From assembly GCF_014529935.1 (NCBI RefSeq), contig NZ_JACVFC010000002.1:806001-870000 (forward strand): a stretch of 64,000 bases of DNA, given 5' to 3'. Source of the stretch: Chitinophaga qingshengii. Lineage in GTDB: Bacteria; Bacteroidota; Bacteroidia; Chitinophagales; Chitinophagaceae. Made by a program: the position numbers and the translations under genes. A model generated the notes under the pieces. That model saw nothing but the letters and a program-made list of their open reading frames with translations. It did not search any database and had not been told where the DNA came from. Below, in pieces: positions 43,589-53,118 of this stretch (position 1 is the first letter of the stretch; each line of letters opens with the position of its first letter).

Positions 43589-44884
43589 ATGTACAGCTAC
43601 AGCAAAAGTGAAATGTTATTCGGGAAAGCCAAAGAGGTCATCCCCGGCGGCGTAAACTCCCCCGTGCGTGCATTCAAAAGCGTAGGCGGTGTACCGGTAT
43701 TCATGCAACGCGCCCTGGGCGCCTTTATGTATGATGTGGACGGTAACAGGTATATTGACTATATCAACTCCTGGGGCCCTATGATCCTCGGACATGCCTA
43801 CGAACCGGTGGTAAAAGCCATCCAGGAATATGCCGCCTTCTCCACTTCCTTTGGCGCGCCTACAGAACTGGAAATAAAAATTGCGGAACTCATTGTGAGC
43901 ATGGTGCCCAACATCGACATGGTGCGCATGGTAAATTCCGGTACAGAAGCCTGTATGACTGCCCTCCGGCTGGCGCGTGGCTATACCGGCCGCAACAAAT
44001 TCATCAAATTTGAAGGCTGTTATCATGGGCATGCGGATGCATTCCTGGTAAGCGCGGGCAGCGGCGTGGCTACCCTCGGTATCCAGTCCGTTCCCGGTGT
44101 AACCGCTACCGTTGCAGATGATACGCTGACAGCGCCTTACAACAATCTCCCTGCGGTAGAACAGCTGATCGCCGATAATCCGGAACAGATCGCTGCTATT
44201 ATCGTAGAACCGGTAGCCGGCAACATGGGCTGTATCCTGCCCCAGCCGGGCTTCCTCGAAGGGCTGCGCCAGCTCTGCGACGCCAACGGTATCCTGCTCA
44301 TTTTCGATGAGGTAATGACCGGTTTCCGTCTCGCCCGTGGTGGGGCACAGGAACTGTTCGGTATCCGCGCCGACCTGGTGACCTTCGGTAAAATTATCGG
44401 CGCTGGTATGCCTGTGGGCGCTGTGGCGGGTCCCAAAGAAATCATGGAAAACCTGGCCCCTGCTGGTAAAGTATACCAGGCAGGCACCCTCAGCGGCAAC
44501 CCTATCGCGATGATTGCCGGTTATACGTTGCTGCAAACACTCAATGACAACCCGGTTATCTACCAGCAATTACAGGAAAAAGCCGATTACCTGGTGAGCG
44601 GCCTCCGGGAAGCGTTTGGCGCCTCCGGCAGCGTGTACCAGATCAATCACCTCGGTTCCATGCTCAGCGTACACTTTACCGAATATCCGATTATTGATTT
44701 CACCAGCGCTTCCGCTGCCAATAACGAATTATTCCGGCGCTTCTTCCATGCTATGCTCGAACGCGGCGTATATCTGCCACCATCAGCGTTTGAAAGCTGG
44801 TTCATGTGTAATGCGCTCACCAACGAAGAACTCGATGCCACTATACAAGCTGCTAAAGCAGCGATGCAGGCTATCAAACAATAA
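43589..44884 (+). CDS. hemL: Glutamate-1-semialdehyde 2,1-aminomutase
   Basis: A 431-residue PLP enzyme making 5-aminolevulinate, which pairs with hemA. 'KEVIPGGVNSPVRAFKSVGG', 'YIDYINSWGPMILGHA', 'VNSGTEACMTALRLARG', 'LLIFDEVMTGFR' and the PLP Lys in 'VTFGKIIGAGMPVGAV' are present. It is the last gene of the operon and is followed by a terminator. The gap to hemB holds the word AAATAACCAAAT. Confidence 0.97.
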   Translation: MYSYSKSEMLFGKAKEVIPGGVNSPVRAFKSVGGVPVFMQRALGAFMYDVDGNRYIDYINSWGPMILGHAYEPVVKAIQEYAAFSTSFGAPTELEIKIAELIVSMVPNIDMVRMVNSGTEACMTALRLARGYTGRNKFIKFEGCYHGHADAFLVSAGSGVATLGIQSVPGVTATVADDTLTAPYNNLPAVEQLIADNPEQIAAIIVEPVAGNMGCILPQPGFLEGLRQLCDANGILLIFDEVMTGFRLARGGAQELFGIRADLVTFGKIIGAGMPVGAVAGPKEIMENLAPAGKVYQAGTLSGNPIAMIAGYTLLQTLNDNPVIYQQLQEKADYLVSGLREAFGASGSVYQINHLGSMLSVHFTEYPIIDFTSASAANNELFRRFFHAMLERGVYLPPSAFESWFMCNALTNEELDATIQAAKAAMQAIKQ

Positions 44885-44900
44885 TGATCAGTAAAAGGGG

Positions 44901-44929
44901 AAGGGTTGGCTATAGCCAACCCTTTTTTT
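44901..44929 (+). terminator. Terminator of the hem operon
   Basis: An 11-bp stem (44901-44911 with 44914-44924) with a 2-base loop and seven T at the end. It starts 17 bases after the hemL stop. Confidence 0.9.
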
Positions 44930-44950
44930 ATGCACTCATCTTACCGATTA

Positions 44951-44985
44951 TCAAATAACCAAATCCGCAAATCAAAAATTAGAAT
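44951..44985. repeat. Solo repeat words after the hem terminator
   Basis: The words AAATAACCAAAT (as in element G) and CCGCAAATCAAAAA (as in elements E and F) are joined here without an opposite arm. It looks like a remnant of one arm. Confidence 0.45.
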
Positions 44986-44999
44986 TATTTTCGTGGTCC

Positions 45000-45428
45000 A
45001 TGAGCCTGCCGTCACACATATTCAAACGTTGGATGTTGGTGTTCCTGCTGTTGATCACACAGCTGGTCACCGGTGTATTGCCGTCTATGGCGTCACACAG
45101 ACACCTGATATTTGAACAGATCCACCGGCAGGCGGCATTGGAAGATTATCTCGAAAATCTAGCTTCGAAACTGCCGCCTCAGCTGGAAACAGATGACCCG
45201 GAAGATGATCAGGAAGCCATACATGCTACCAAACACCGCCGTAAAACACGGTATTACCTCAGCGCTTCCTCCCAGCAGTTTAGTATTGCCACCCGTGTGG
45301 CTTATATTGAGGGCGGCAACCCTTCCAATTATTGTCTTATCAAAGAAAACCTGCCCGGCGAATATGGCCGGCAGAAGGCTTTTTTACCCGCCTACTACAG
45401 TTTCCTTTTCCGGTTTACGCCCTTCTGA
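45000..45428 (+). CDS. Exported hypothetical protein
   Basis: A 142-residue frame. The N-terminus has a basic start and a hydrophobic stretch (about residues 11-30, 'WMLVFLLLITQLVTGVLP') ending near 'SMASHRH', a plausible signal peptide. The middle is acidic ('ETDDPEDDQEA') then basic ('KHRRKTRYY'). I recognise no domain. The upstream box TATTTTCG (near 44986-44993) is close to the -7 consensus. It lies between the haem operon and the efflux operon and shows no link to either. Confidence 0.6.
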   Translation: MSLPSHIFKRWMLVFLLLITQLVTGVLPSMASHRHLIFEQIHRQAALEDYLENLASKLPPQLETDDPEDDQEAIHATKHRRKTRYYLSASSQQFSIATRVAYIEGGNPSNYCLIKENLPGEYGRQKAFLPAYYSFLFRFTPF

Positions 45429-45573
45429 GTACGCTTTCCCTTTTTTTTTTACTGTTTTTCTTTAATCATTTTTTAGGGAGATGACAACCTTTACCGCTAC
45501 CCTGGCGGAATGAGCCTTCCTATGTGTTGAACTAATCTTTCCGGCACCACCGGAAACAATAACTGTTATATCT

Positions 45574-46692
45574 ATGCGTCAAAATACAGGGATTTACGTA
45601 TCGCTGCTCGCGTTATTCGCGGCGGGTTGCGTAACCAAAGGAGAAAGTACCGGAAATGAGGAATTGAAATCATTACCTGTTACCAGCCTGGTGGTAAAAG
45701 ATACCACGCTGCACCGTACTTATGTGACCGACATACAAGCTGTTCAGAATGTGGAAATACGCGCCCGCGTAAGTGGTTTTCTGGATAAAATTTATGTGGA
45801 TGAAGGGCAGGAAGTAAAAAAAGGACAGCTGCTGTTTGGTATCAGCGATGCGGAATACAGCGCTGAACTTACCAAAGCGAAAGCGGTGCTCAGCAATATG
45901 GTGGCGGAAGCCAAATCTGCCAGCCTGGAACTGGAACGCGTAAAAATGCTGGTAGAGAAAAAAGTAATTGCCGCCTCCGAACTGGAAGTAGCCAAGGCAC
46001 GCCTGGCTGCTGCTCAGGCTAAAATAGACGAAGCCCGCTCGGCGGAAAGCAATGCTGCTATGCGTCTCTCCTATACCAGCGTTCGCGCACCTTTTGATGG
46101 CATCATCGACCGTATACCGCTGAAAAAAGGAAGCCTCATCAGTGAAGGCGCCCTGCTGACCACCGTGTCAGATACCCGCGAGGTATATGCCTATTTCAAC
46201 GTATCCGAAACAGAATATCTCCAATACAGCAAAGCCATCGCCAAAGGCGACAACAGCTACAACCAGGTGCACCTGGTACTCGCCGATGGCAGTGATTATC
46301 CAAACGTCGGCAAAATCGAAACCATGGAAAGCGAATTTGAAGAGAACACCGGTTCCATCGCTTTCCGCGCCCGCTTCCCCAATCCTGTCAAGCTCCTGAA
46401 ACATGGCGCCAGCGGTAAAGTACGGCTCACTTCAGAAATGGACAGCGCTATCATTATCCCGCAAAAAGCGGTGTTTGAAATGCAGGACAAAAACTATGTC
46501 TTCGTAGTAGACGCTTCCAACAAGGTGACGATGCGGAACTTCGTTCCACAAGCCCGGTTCTCTCATTTCTACATCGTAAAATCCGGCCTCAAACCCGGTG
46601 AACGTATCGTATGCGAAGGGGTACGCAATATCCGCGACGGCGTACAGATTGCTCCCCGCACGGTACCGATGGACAGTTTACTGAGAATATAA
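45574..46692 (+). CDS. RND efflux membrane-fusion (adaptor) lipoprotein
   Basis: A 372-residue periplasmic adaptor of the AcrA/MexA type, bridging the pump and the outer-membrane channel. A signal ending in the lipobox 'LFAAGC' is followed by 'VQNVEIRARVSGFLDKIYVDEGQEVKKGQLLF' (lipoyl half), a coiled-coil hairpin (about residues 100-160), and the second lipoyl half with 'YTSVRAPFDGIIDRIPLKKG'. A beta-barrel and membrane-proximal domain end it. First gene of an adaptor-pump-channel operon. No regulator gene is adjacent. Confidence 0.94.
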   Translation: MRQNTGIYVSLLALFAAGCVTKGESTGNEELKSLPVTSLVVKDTTLHRTYVTDIQAVQNVEIRARVSGFLDKIYVDEGQEVKKGQLLFGISDAEYSAELTKAKAVLSNMVAEAKSASLELERVKMLVEKKVIAASELEVAKARLAAAQAKIDEARSAESNAAMRLSYTSVRAPFDGIIDRIPLKKGSLISEGALLTTVSDTREVYAYFNVSETEYLQYSKAIAKGDNSYNQVHLVLADGSDYPNVGKIETMESEFEENTGSIAFRARFPNPVKLLKHGASGKVRLTSEMDSAIIIPQKAVFEMQDKNYVFVVDASNKVTMRNFVPQARFSHFYIVKSGLKPGERIVCEGVRNIRDGVQIAPRTVPMDSLLRI

Positions 46693-46726
46693 ATCACTAC
46701 GCTTATTAGCTGAAAACGAGAGATCA

Positions 46727-49700
46727 ATGTTTGAAATATTTATTAAAAGACCGGTGTTATCACTGGTCATATCGCTTATTATCACCTTGCTGGGCCTGCT
46801 GGCGCTGTTTACACTGCCGGTTACCCAGTTCCCCGATATCGTACCTCCCTCTGTAACGGTAACGGCCAAATACACCGGCGCCAACGCCGAAGTATCGGCC
46901 AAAGCGGTATCCACTCCGCTGGAACGCGCTATCAACGGGGTTCCCGGCATGACCTACATGTCGTCGGTATCCAGTAACGATGGTATCACCGTCATACAGG
47001 TATTTTTCCAGGTAGGCACCGACCCCGACCAGGCGGCGGTAAACGTACAAAACAGGGTGGCTACCATTATCGATGAATTACCGGAAGAGGTGATCAAAGC
47101 CGGGGTAACCACCGAAAAAGAGGTAAACAGTATGCTGCTGTATCTCAACGTGATGAGTGAAGACACCTCACTGGATGAACAGTTCATCTACAACTTCGCC
47201 GATATTAACGTATTGCAGGAACTGAAACGTATTGACGGGGTAGGCCGCGCCGAAATTATGGGCGCCAAGGAATACGCCATGCGCGTATGGCTCAAACCAG
47301 ACCGCATGCTGGCCTACAACGTATCTGCCGATGAAGTCATCGCCGCTATCCGCAAACAGAACATCGAAGCAGCTCCGGGCAAAACCGGCGAGAGCTCTGA
47401 TAAAAATCCCCTGTTGCTGCAATATGTACTCCGTTATACCGGCAAGTTTTATGAACCGGACCAATACAAACAAATTGTACTGAGAGCCGGCGCCGATGGT
47501 TCGGTACTGCACCTCAAAGACGTAGCCGACGTGGAATTTGGCTCTCTCACCTACAGCATGGTGTCTAAAACGGATGGCAAACCATCTGCTTCCATCATGC
47601 TTAAACAAAGGCCCGGCTCCAATGCCCGCGAGGTAATCACCAATGTGAAGAAAAAGATGGAAGAGATGAAAAACACCTCTTTCCCGCCGGGCATGACCTA
47701 CAACTTCAACTACGACGTGTCCCGCTTCCTGGATGCCTCTATCCATGAAGTGGTACGCACCCTCTTTGAAGCCTTCTTGCTGGTGTTTATTGTGGTATTT
47801 ATTTTCCTGCAGGATTTCCGTTCCACGCTCATCCCGGCGCTGGCCGTACCCGTGGCCCTGATTGGTACGCTTGCCTTTATGCAGATGATGGGCTTCTCTA
47901 TCAACCTGCTCACCCTTTTTGCACTGGTACTGGCGATCGGTATTGTGGTGGATAACGCGATCGTAGTGGTGGAGGCCGTCCACGTTAAAATGAGCGAAGA
48001 TCACCTGCCGCCCATGGAAGCTACCATTGCCGCGATGCGCGAAATCAGCGGCGCACTGGTGGCTATCACCCTGGTGATGTCTGCGGTGTTCATACCGGTA
48101 GCATTCCTTTCCGGTCCGGTAGGGGTGTTTTACAGACAGTTCTCCCTCACCCTCGCTATCTCCATCGTGATATCGGGTATCAACGCAGTAACGTTAACGC
48201 CTGCACTCTGTGCCATCATGCTGAAAGACACGCATGGTAAGCCACGTAAAAAGAGCCTGCTGCAACGTTTCTTCAATGGTTTCAACAAAGGATATACCGC
48301 TACCGAAAACAAATACGCCAAACTGGTAAGCTTCATCGCAGGCCGGAAAATGATCACACTGATCGCACTCGCCGGATTCTTCGTGGCTACCTGGGGCGCC
48401 AGTGCTATCCTGCCTTCCGGCTTCATCCCTACGGAAGATCAGGGCATGATCTATGTCAACGTAACCGCTCCTCCCGGTGCTACGGTAGAACGTACCGAAG
48501 AAGTGCTGGACCAGATACAGGCGATCGCTGCCAGGCTGGACGAAGTAGAATCGGTGTCCACCCTGGCGGGTTACAGCCTCGTGAACGAAGTAGCCGGCGC
48601 CTCTTATGGCATGGGCATGGTCAACCTGAAACCCTGGGACGAACGCAAGGCTACGGTGAACGATATTATCGCCAAACTGCAAAAGCTGACTGCCGGCGTA
48701 TCGGATGCCAGTATAGAATTTTTCCCGCCACCAACGGTGCCCGGCTTCGGCAACGCCAGCGGTTTCGAACTGCGCCTGCTGGACCGCAGCGGCAGCGGTG
48801 ACCTGCGGCAAACCGCCCAAATCACCAACAACTTCATCGATGCCCTGAAAAAACGGCCGGAAATCGGTAGTGCTTTTACCAGCTTCGATGCGGAATTCCC
48901 TCAATACCTGATTCATGTGGACCAGGGCATGGCGGCTAAAAAAGGCGTCAGCATCGATAATGCGATGAGCAACCTGCAAACGTTGATGGGTAGCTACTAT
49001 GCTTCCAACTTCATCCGCTTCGGACAGATGTACAAGGTAATGGTGCAGGCAGATCCCGCCTTCCGGGCCAAACCCGACGACCTGCTGCGCCTGCACGTAA
49101 AAAACGATCGCGGTGAAATGGTGTCCTACGCCGACTTCGTCAAACTGGAACGGGTATACGGCCCGGAACAACTTACCCGCTACAACATGTACACTGCCGC
49201 TATGATCAATGGTGACGCAGCTCCCGGATACAGCAGCAGCCAGGCTATCGAAGCGGTGCAGGAAGTCGCCGCCAAAGAACTGCCCAGGGGCTATAGTTAC
49301 GAATGGAGTGGTATGACCCGCGAACAAATCCTTTCCGGCAACCAGGCGGTATACATCTTCATCATCGTATTGGTATTCGTATACCTGCTATTGGCTGCCC
49401 AGTATGAAAGTTTCCTGTTGCCTTTGCCGGTGTTATTGTCACTGCCCGCGGGTATCTTCGGCGCCTTCATCTCTTTAAAGCTGGTGGGACTGGAAAACAA
49501 CATCTACGCGCAGGTAGCCCTCGTTATGCTGGTGGGTTTATTGGGTAAAAACGCCATCCTCATTGTGGAATTCGCCATTCTGCGGAACAAACATGGCGCC
49601 TCCGTACTTGATGCCGCCAAAGAAGGCGCGGTGTCCAGGTTACGGCCCATCCTCATGACCTCCTTTGCCTTTATTGCCGGCCTGATACCGTTGTGTATCG

Positions 49701-49867
49701 CTTCAGGCGCAGGTGCTATGGGCAACCGTTCCATTGGTACCGCTGCTGCCGGTGGTATGCTGATAGGCACCCTCTTCGGGGTGATCATCATCCCCGGCCT
49801 CTATGTGCTGTTTGCCTCCATGATTCCGAAAAAGAATGTTGAACTGAAAGCTTACACCAATGAATAA
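46727..49867 (+). CDS. RND multidrug efflux pump, HAE1 family
   Basis: A 1046-residue inner-membrane proton/drug antiporter of the AcrB type. It starts 'MFEIFIKRPVLSLVISLIIT', has two large periplasmic porter loops, and 12 spans. Span 4 reads 'LVLAIGIVVDNAIVVVEAV': the AcrB proton-relay pair D407-D408 is here D409-N410. The Lys of span 10 is kept ('VGLLGKNAILIVEFA'). Length and pattern otherwise match the family. It lies 34 bases after the adaptor gene; the OMF gene overlaps its end by 8 bases. Confidence 0.95.
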   Translation: MFEIFIKRPVLSLVISLIITLLGLLALFTLPVTQFPDIVPPSVTVTAKYTGANAEVSAKAVSTPLERAINGVPGMTYMSSVSSNDGITVIQVFFQVGTDPDQAAVNVQNRVATIIDELPEEVIKAGVTTEKEVNSMLLYLNVMSEDTSLDEQFIYNFADINVLQELKRIDGVGRAEIMGAKEYAMRVWLKPDRMLAYNVSADEVIAAIRKQNIEAAPGKTGESSDKNPLLLQYVLRYTGKFYEPDQYKQIVLRAGADGSVLHLKDVADVEFGSLTYSMVSKTDGKPSASIMLKQRPGSNAREVITNVKKKMEEMKNTSFPPGMTYNFNYDVSRFLDASIHEVVRTLFEAFLLVFIVVFIFLQDFRSTLIPALAVPVALIGTLAFMQMMGFSINLLTLFALVLAIGIVVDNAIVVVEAVHVKMSEDHLPPMEATIAAMREISGALVAITLVMSAVFIPVAFLSGPVGVFYRQFSLTLAISIVISGINAVTLTPALCAIMLKDTHGKPRKKSLLQRFFNGFNKGYTATENKYAKLVSFIAGRKMITLIALAGFFVATWGASAILPSGFIPTEDQGMIYVNVTAPPGATVERTEEVLDQIQAIAARLDEVESVSTLAGYSLVNEVAGASYGMGMVNLKPWDERKATVNDIIAKLQKLTAGVSDASIEFFPPPTVPGFGNASGFELRLLDRSGSGDLRQTAQITNNFIDALKKRPEIGSAFTSFDAEFPQYLIHVDQGMAAKKGVSIDNAMSNLQTLMGSYYASNFIRFGQMYKVMVQADPAFRAKPDDLLRLHVKNDRGEMVSYADFVKLERVYGPEQLTRYNMYTAAMINGDAAPGYSSSQAIEAVQEVAAKELPRGYSYEWSGMTREQILSGNQAVYIFIIVLVFVYLLLAAQYESFLLPLPVLLSLPAGIFGAFISLKLVGLENNIYAQVALVMLVGLLGKNAILIVEFAILRNKHGASVLDAAKEGAVSRLRPILMTSFAFIAGLIPLCIASGAGAMGNRSIGTAAAGGMLIGTLFGVIIIPGLYVLFASMIPKKNVELKAYTNE

Positions 49868-51293
49868 ACGAATATATCAATATACACTGGCCGCTTGCCT
49901 GCTGACCGGCGCAGGCGCATGCACCACGCAGAAAGCACTACAGTTGCCGGAAAGCACCCTGGCTACCGCCACTACAGCACCGGATACGGATACTTTATCC
50001 TTCTCCGGCTTTGACCGTATTTTCCAGGACGCCCACCTGAAAAACCTGGTGGACAGCGCCCTGCATCATAACTACGACCTGCTGGCCGCCACCCGGCGTA
50101 TTGCAGCCGCGCAGGCCAATCTGATGATGGCCCGCAATGCCTGGCTGCCATCCGTCAACCTTTCGCTTACTGCCGGCGTAGACCACTTCGCGGATTACAC
50201 CATGACCGGTGTCGGTAACTTCGATACCAATAAATCTCCCAATATCAACAACGATCAACGGGCTCCTGACCCTACACCGGAATATTTCGCCGGCATCCGG
50301 AGTTCCTGGGAGATAGACATATGGGGTAAACTAAAACAGCAGCGTCATGCTACTATGGCCCGTTTCCTCGCTACCAGCGAAGCACGCCGCCTGCTCACCA
50401 CCCAAATTGTAGCAGGCATTACCGGCCTGTATTATGAGTTGCTGGCCATGGATAATGAACTGACCATCATCCACCGCAACATCAAATTACAGGAAGCGGC
50501 CGTAGCCACCGTACACATACAGAAAGATGCAGGCCGCGCTACCGAACTGGCAGTACAGCAATTCACCGCACAGCTGCTCAGCACAAAGGCGCTCGAATAC
50601 GGCGTTAAACAGGAAATAGCCGCCATTGAAAACCAGCTCAACGCCCTGATGGGCCGGCTGCCACAGCCTATTGTACGCAGCACCGTAGCGGATACCGGCA
50701 GCCTGCCACTCAGCGTGCCGTCCGGTATACCGGCCCAGCTGCTGCTGCAACGCCCGGACATCCAAAAGGCCGAGCTGGAACTGAGCGCTACAAAAGCAGA
50801 CGTGAAGGCCGCCAGGGCCGCCTTTTTGCCCGGTCTTACCATTACGCCTTATGCCGGTTTTAATGCCTTTAAAGCAGGACTGCTGTTTAAATCACCCGCC
50901 TCCATCGCCTGGGGCGCACTGGGCAGCATCACCGCTCCCATTTTCAATAAAAAACAATTGAAGGCACAATACAACATTTCTACCGCTAACGCCTATACGG
51001 CATTCTACGAATACCAGCAGGCTATCATAAACGGTTACCAGGAAGTAGCAACCGCCCTTAATAAGGTGGAGAATCAACAACAGGCCTATGACCTGAAATC
51101 GAAGGAGGTACTGGTATTACAACAGGCCGTATCTACAGCCAACATTCTGTTTACCACCGGTTACGCGAACTACCTGGAAGTGATCACTGCCCAGAAAAGC
51201 GTACTGGAAGCGGAACTGGCGTTGGTGACGACAAGGAAAAATGTGTACCAGGGGCTGGTATCGCTGTATAGGTCATTAGGCGGCAACCGCTAA
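49860..51293 (+). CDS. NodT-family outer-membrane efflux channel lipoprotein
   Basis: A 477-residue TolC-like protein. The signal ends in a lipobox ('LLTGAGAC'). The body has two repeats of long alpha-helices and beta-strands, with 'LVDSALHHNYDLLAATRRIA' and 'LLLQRPDIQKAELELSATKA' as the NodT/OprM signatures. It forms the outer-membrane exit of the pump. The start overlaps the pump gene by 8 bases, so translation is coupled. Confidence 0.94.
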   Translation: MNKRIYQYTLAACLLTGAGACTTQKALQLPESTLATATTAPDTDTLSFSGFDRIFQDAHLKNLVDSALHHNYDLLAATRRIAAAQANLMMARNAWLPSVNLSLTAGVDHFADYTMTGVGNFDTNKSPNINNDQRAPDPTPEYFAGIRSSWEIDIWGKLKQQRHATMARFLATSEARRLLTTQIVAGITGLYYELLAMDNELTIIHRNIKLQEAAVATVHIQKDAGRATELAVQQFTAQLLSTKALEYGVKQEIAAIENQLNALMGRLPQPIVRSTVADTGSLPLSVPSGIPAQLLLQRPDIQKAELELSATKADVKAARAAFLPGLTITPYAGFNAFKAGLLFKSPASIAWGALGSITAPIFNKKQLKAQYNISTANAYTAFYEYQQAIINGYQEVATALNKVENQQQAYDLKSKEVLVLQQAVSTANILFTTGYANYLEVITAQKSVLEAELALVTTRKNVYQGLVSLYRSLGGNR

Positions 51294-51421
51294 TGGCGAT
51301 GATGTATGCGGATTTCGCCGATGAGCGGAGATGAGCGCGAAGCGTAGAATCGATAGATAGGAGTGATGAATAAAACCTTCTTTTTTTAGATGATGATTTG
51401 ACCCGGAAGGTTTTAAAGAGC

Positions 51422-51450
51422 AAAGAGGCAGCCGTAGGGCTGCCTCTTTT
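51422..51450 (+). terminator. Terminator between the efflux operon and the esterase gene
   Basis: A 10- to 12-bp stem (51424-51433 with 51438-51447) with a 4-nt loop and TTTT after it. A weaker AAAACCTTC/GAAGGTTTT stem (51371-51380 with 51406-51415) precedes it. It lies between convergent genes and may work both ways. Confidence 0.75.
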
Positions 51451-51464
51451 ATTTCGGGATGGAA

Positions 51465-52262
51465 TTATTTCTTTTTATGCGAAAACAGCCACCGGAACAA
51501 GTCTGGTTCTACAAAAACATTATCCCAGCTGTTGTGCCCTACGCCGGGGTATTCCGTGTATTTGTATTCCGCTTTCAATGATTTCAGTTTCTCATCGTAA
51601 GCACGGGAGGCTTCAACGGGTACCACACCATCGGCGCCGCCGTGGAAAATCCAGACAGGCACTTTACCGGCGAAACGGCCGGCTTCATCCACATTACCGG
51701 CGCCGCAGATGGGGAAGGCAGCAGCAAAGAGCTCCGGTCTTTTGGTGATCAGGTAAAAAGTACCCATGCCGCCCATAGAGAGACCGCCGATGTACACCCG
51801 TTTTTTATCGATTTTACCGGTACCCAGCAGGCTGTCCAGCAGGGTATTGAGCGCTGCCGTGGCTGGCGGGGCCGGAGCGTCGAGGGGGAAAGTGGCAGCG
51901 GTGATTTTACCGGTAGCGTCGCGTTTGTAGTCCATCGGCGCCCACCAGCTGCCGGTAGGGCATTGCGGCACCAGTACAAAAGCGGGGTATTTGTTCCGCA
52001 GGCTGTCGCGGAGGAACATGGTTCCGCCGTGCAACAGTTGCGCGTTGTTATCGTATCCCCGCTCTCCTGCTCCATGCAGAAAAACGACGAGCGGATATTT
52101 TTTATGAATATCGTAGTTGGCGGGCATCAGCAGGCGGTAACGCAATGTATCGCCGTGATGGTAATAGGTTTCATAGCTAAAAGCGTCTAAGTCCTGGGCA
52201 TGGCTCCAAAGGCTTGTCGCCAGCAGGCAACAGCAAAGCAGTACGTATCTGAGGTAGTTCAT
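51465..52262 (-). CDS. Secreted alpha/beta-hydrolase, esterase-like
   Basis: A 265-residue exported hydrolase. The signal ends 'SLWSHAQ'. 'YPLVVFLHGAGERGYDN' gives the oxyanion-hole region, the nucleophile is in 'YIGGLSMGGMGTFYLITKR' (GLSMGG), and the acid/His are in 'WIFHGGADGVVPVEASR' and 'PGVGHNSWDNVF'. It resembles the PHB-depolymerase-like / prolyl-oligopeptidase-like esterases often tied to carbohydrate esters. The substrate is unknown and no polysaccharide utilisation genes adjoin it. Confidence 0.88.
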   Translation of the reverse strand: MNYLRYVLLCCCLLATSLWSHAQDLDAFSYETYYHHGDTLRYRLLMPANYDIHKKYPLVVFLHGAGERGYDNNAQLLHGGTMFLRDSLRNKYPAFVLVPQCPTGSWWAPMDYKRDATGKITAATFPLDAPAPPATAALNTLLDSLLGTGKIDKKRVYIGGLSMGGMGTFYLITKRPELFAAAFPICGAGNVDEAGRFAGKVPVWIFHGGADGVVPVEASRAYDEKLKSLKAEYKYTEYPGVGHNSWDNVFVEPDLFRWLFSHKKK

Positions 52263-52304
52263 ATGAGGAATTTGTTCCTAATATACTACCTGCATTCGGT
52301 ATTT

Positions 52305-53102
52305 TTAATATTTCAGGGTGAAATGCTGTTTTACTTTGAAGTCTTTCCGGAAAAACACCAGTCCGATAAAAAACAGGTCGATGGTCATGGTTACCTGTTC
52401 ATGTTCCCGGATGGTATGCCAGGCTGCCTCCATATCCGGTGTCCAGTGGATATCGTCGAAAATCAGGAGGGAATATTCGTGCACATATTGCAGGCATTGC
52501 TCAAAATATGCCAGGGTGGGTTCTTTCCGGTGGTTGCCGTCGATGTATACCCAGTCGGGCCGCTGCATCTGGCGGAGCACGTCGGGTAGTACCGTATCGA
52601 AGTTACCGGTCACCTGGGTAATATTATTGAGGTGCAATGCATCGAAGTTTTTGCGGGCTCTGGCGGCAATATTAGGGCAGCCCTCGATGGTATATACCCG
52701 GGCGCCAGGGGCCGCTTTGGCCATATAAGCCGTGGAAAGGCCCATAGAGGTGCCTAATTCCAGCAGTTGCTTCGGTTGAAGGTATTGAACGAGCCGGTAG
52801 AATAATTGCCCGAATTTGGGCTGTTTGGCGGCATAGCGGGTAATGTCGCTCACTTTCCGCTCGTTGCCGGAAGAAATAAGGGAACCGGCCCCCAGGTCGG
52901 TGACCTGGAGGGTTTCGGTGCTGGCCAGCAATTGTTTACGCAGCTCTTCAATTTCACCGAAGGCGGCATGGTTGGTTTTATCCAGCAATACGTCTTCTAT
53001 CAGGGAGAAAACGAAAGGGGAATGAACATCATGACGGTTCCCGGCGGTAAAATAATACCGGAGGTATTTGGTGGCTAATCGGTATTGCTGCGCTAAACTC
53101 AC
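52305..53102 (-). CDS. Class I SAM-dependent methyltransferase
   Basis: A 265-residue O-methyltransferase-like protein with 'HDVHSPFVFSLIEDVL' at the N-terminus, which is common in Bacteroidota homologues. The SAM-binding segment is 'QLLELGTSMGLSTAYMAKAA', with 'RVYTIEGCPNIAARARKNF' and 'PDWVYIDGNHRKEPTLAYFE' as motifs I to IV. The target is unknown. It lies 16 bases after the glycosyltransferase gene at 53119, in the same direction, so the two may be one unit. Confidence 0.88.
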   Translation of the reverse strand: MSLAQQYRLATKYLRYYFTAGNRHDVHSPFVFSLIEDVLLDKTNHAAFGEIEELRKQLLASTETLQVTDLGAGSLISSGNERKVSDITRYAAKQPKFGQLFYRLVQYLQPKQLLELGTSMGLSTAYMAKAAPGARVYTIEGCPNIAARARKNFDALHLNNITQVTGNFDTVLPDVLRQMQRPDWVYIDGNHRKEPTLAYFEQCLQYVHEYSLLIFDDIHWTPDMEAAWHTIREHEQVTMTIDLFFIGLVFFRKDFKVKQHFTLKY

Positions 53103-53118
53103 TGACTATACGAATTTT

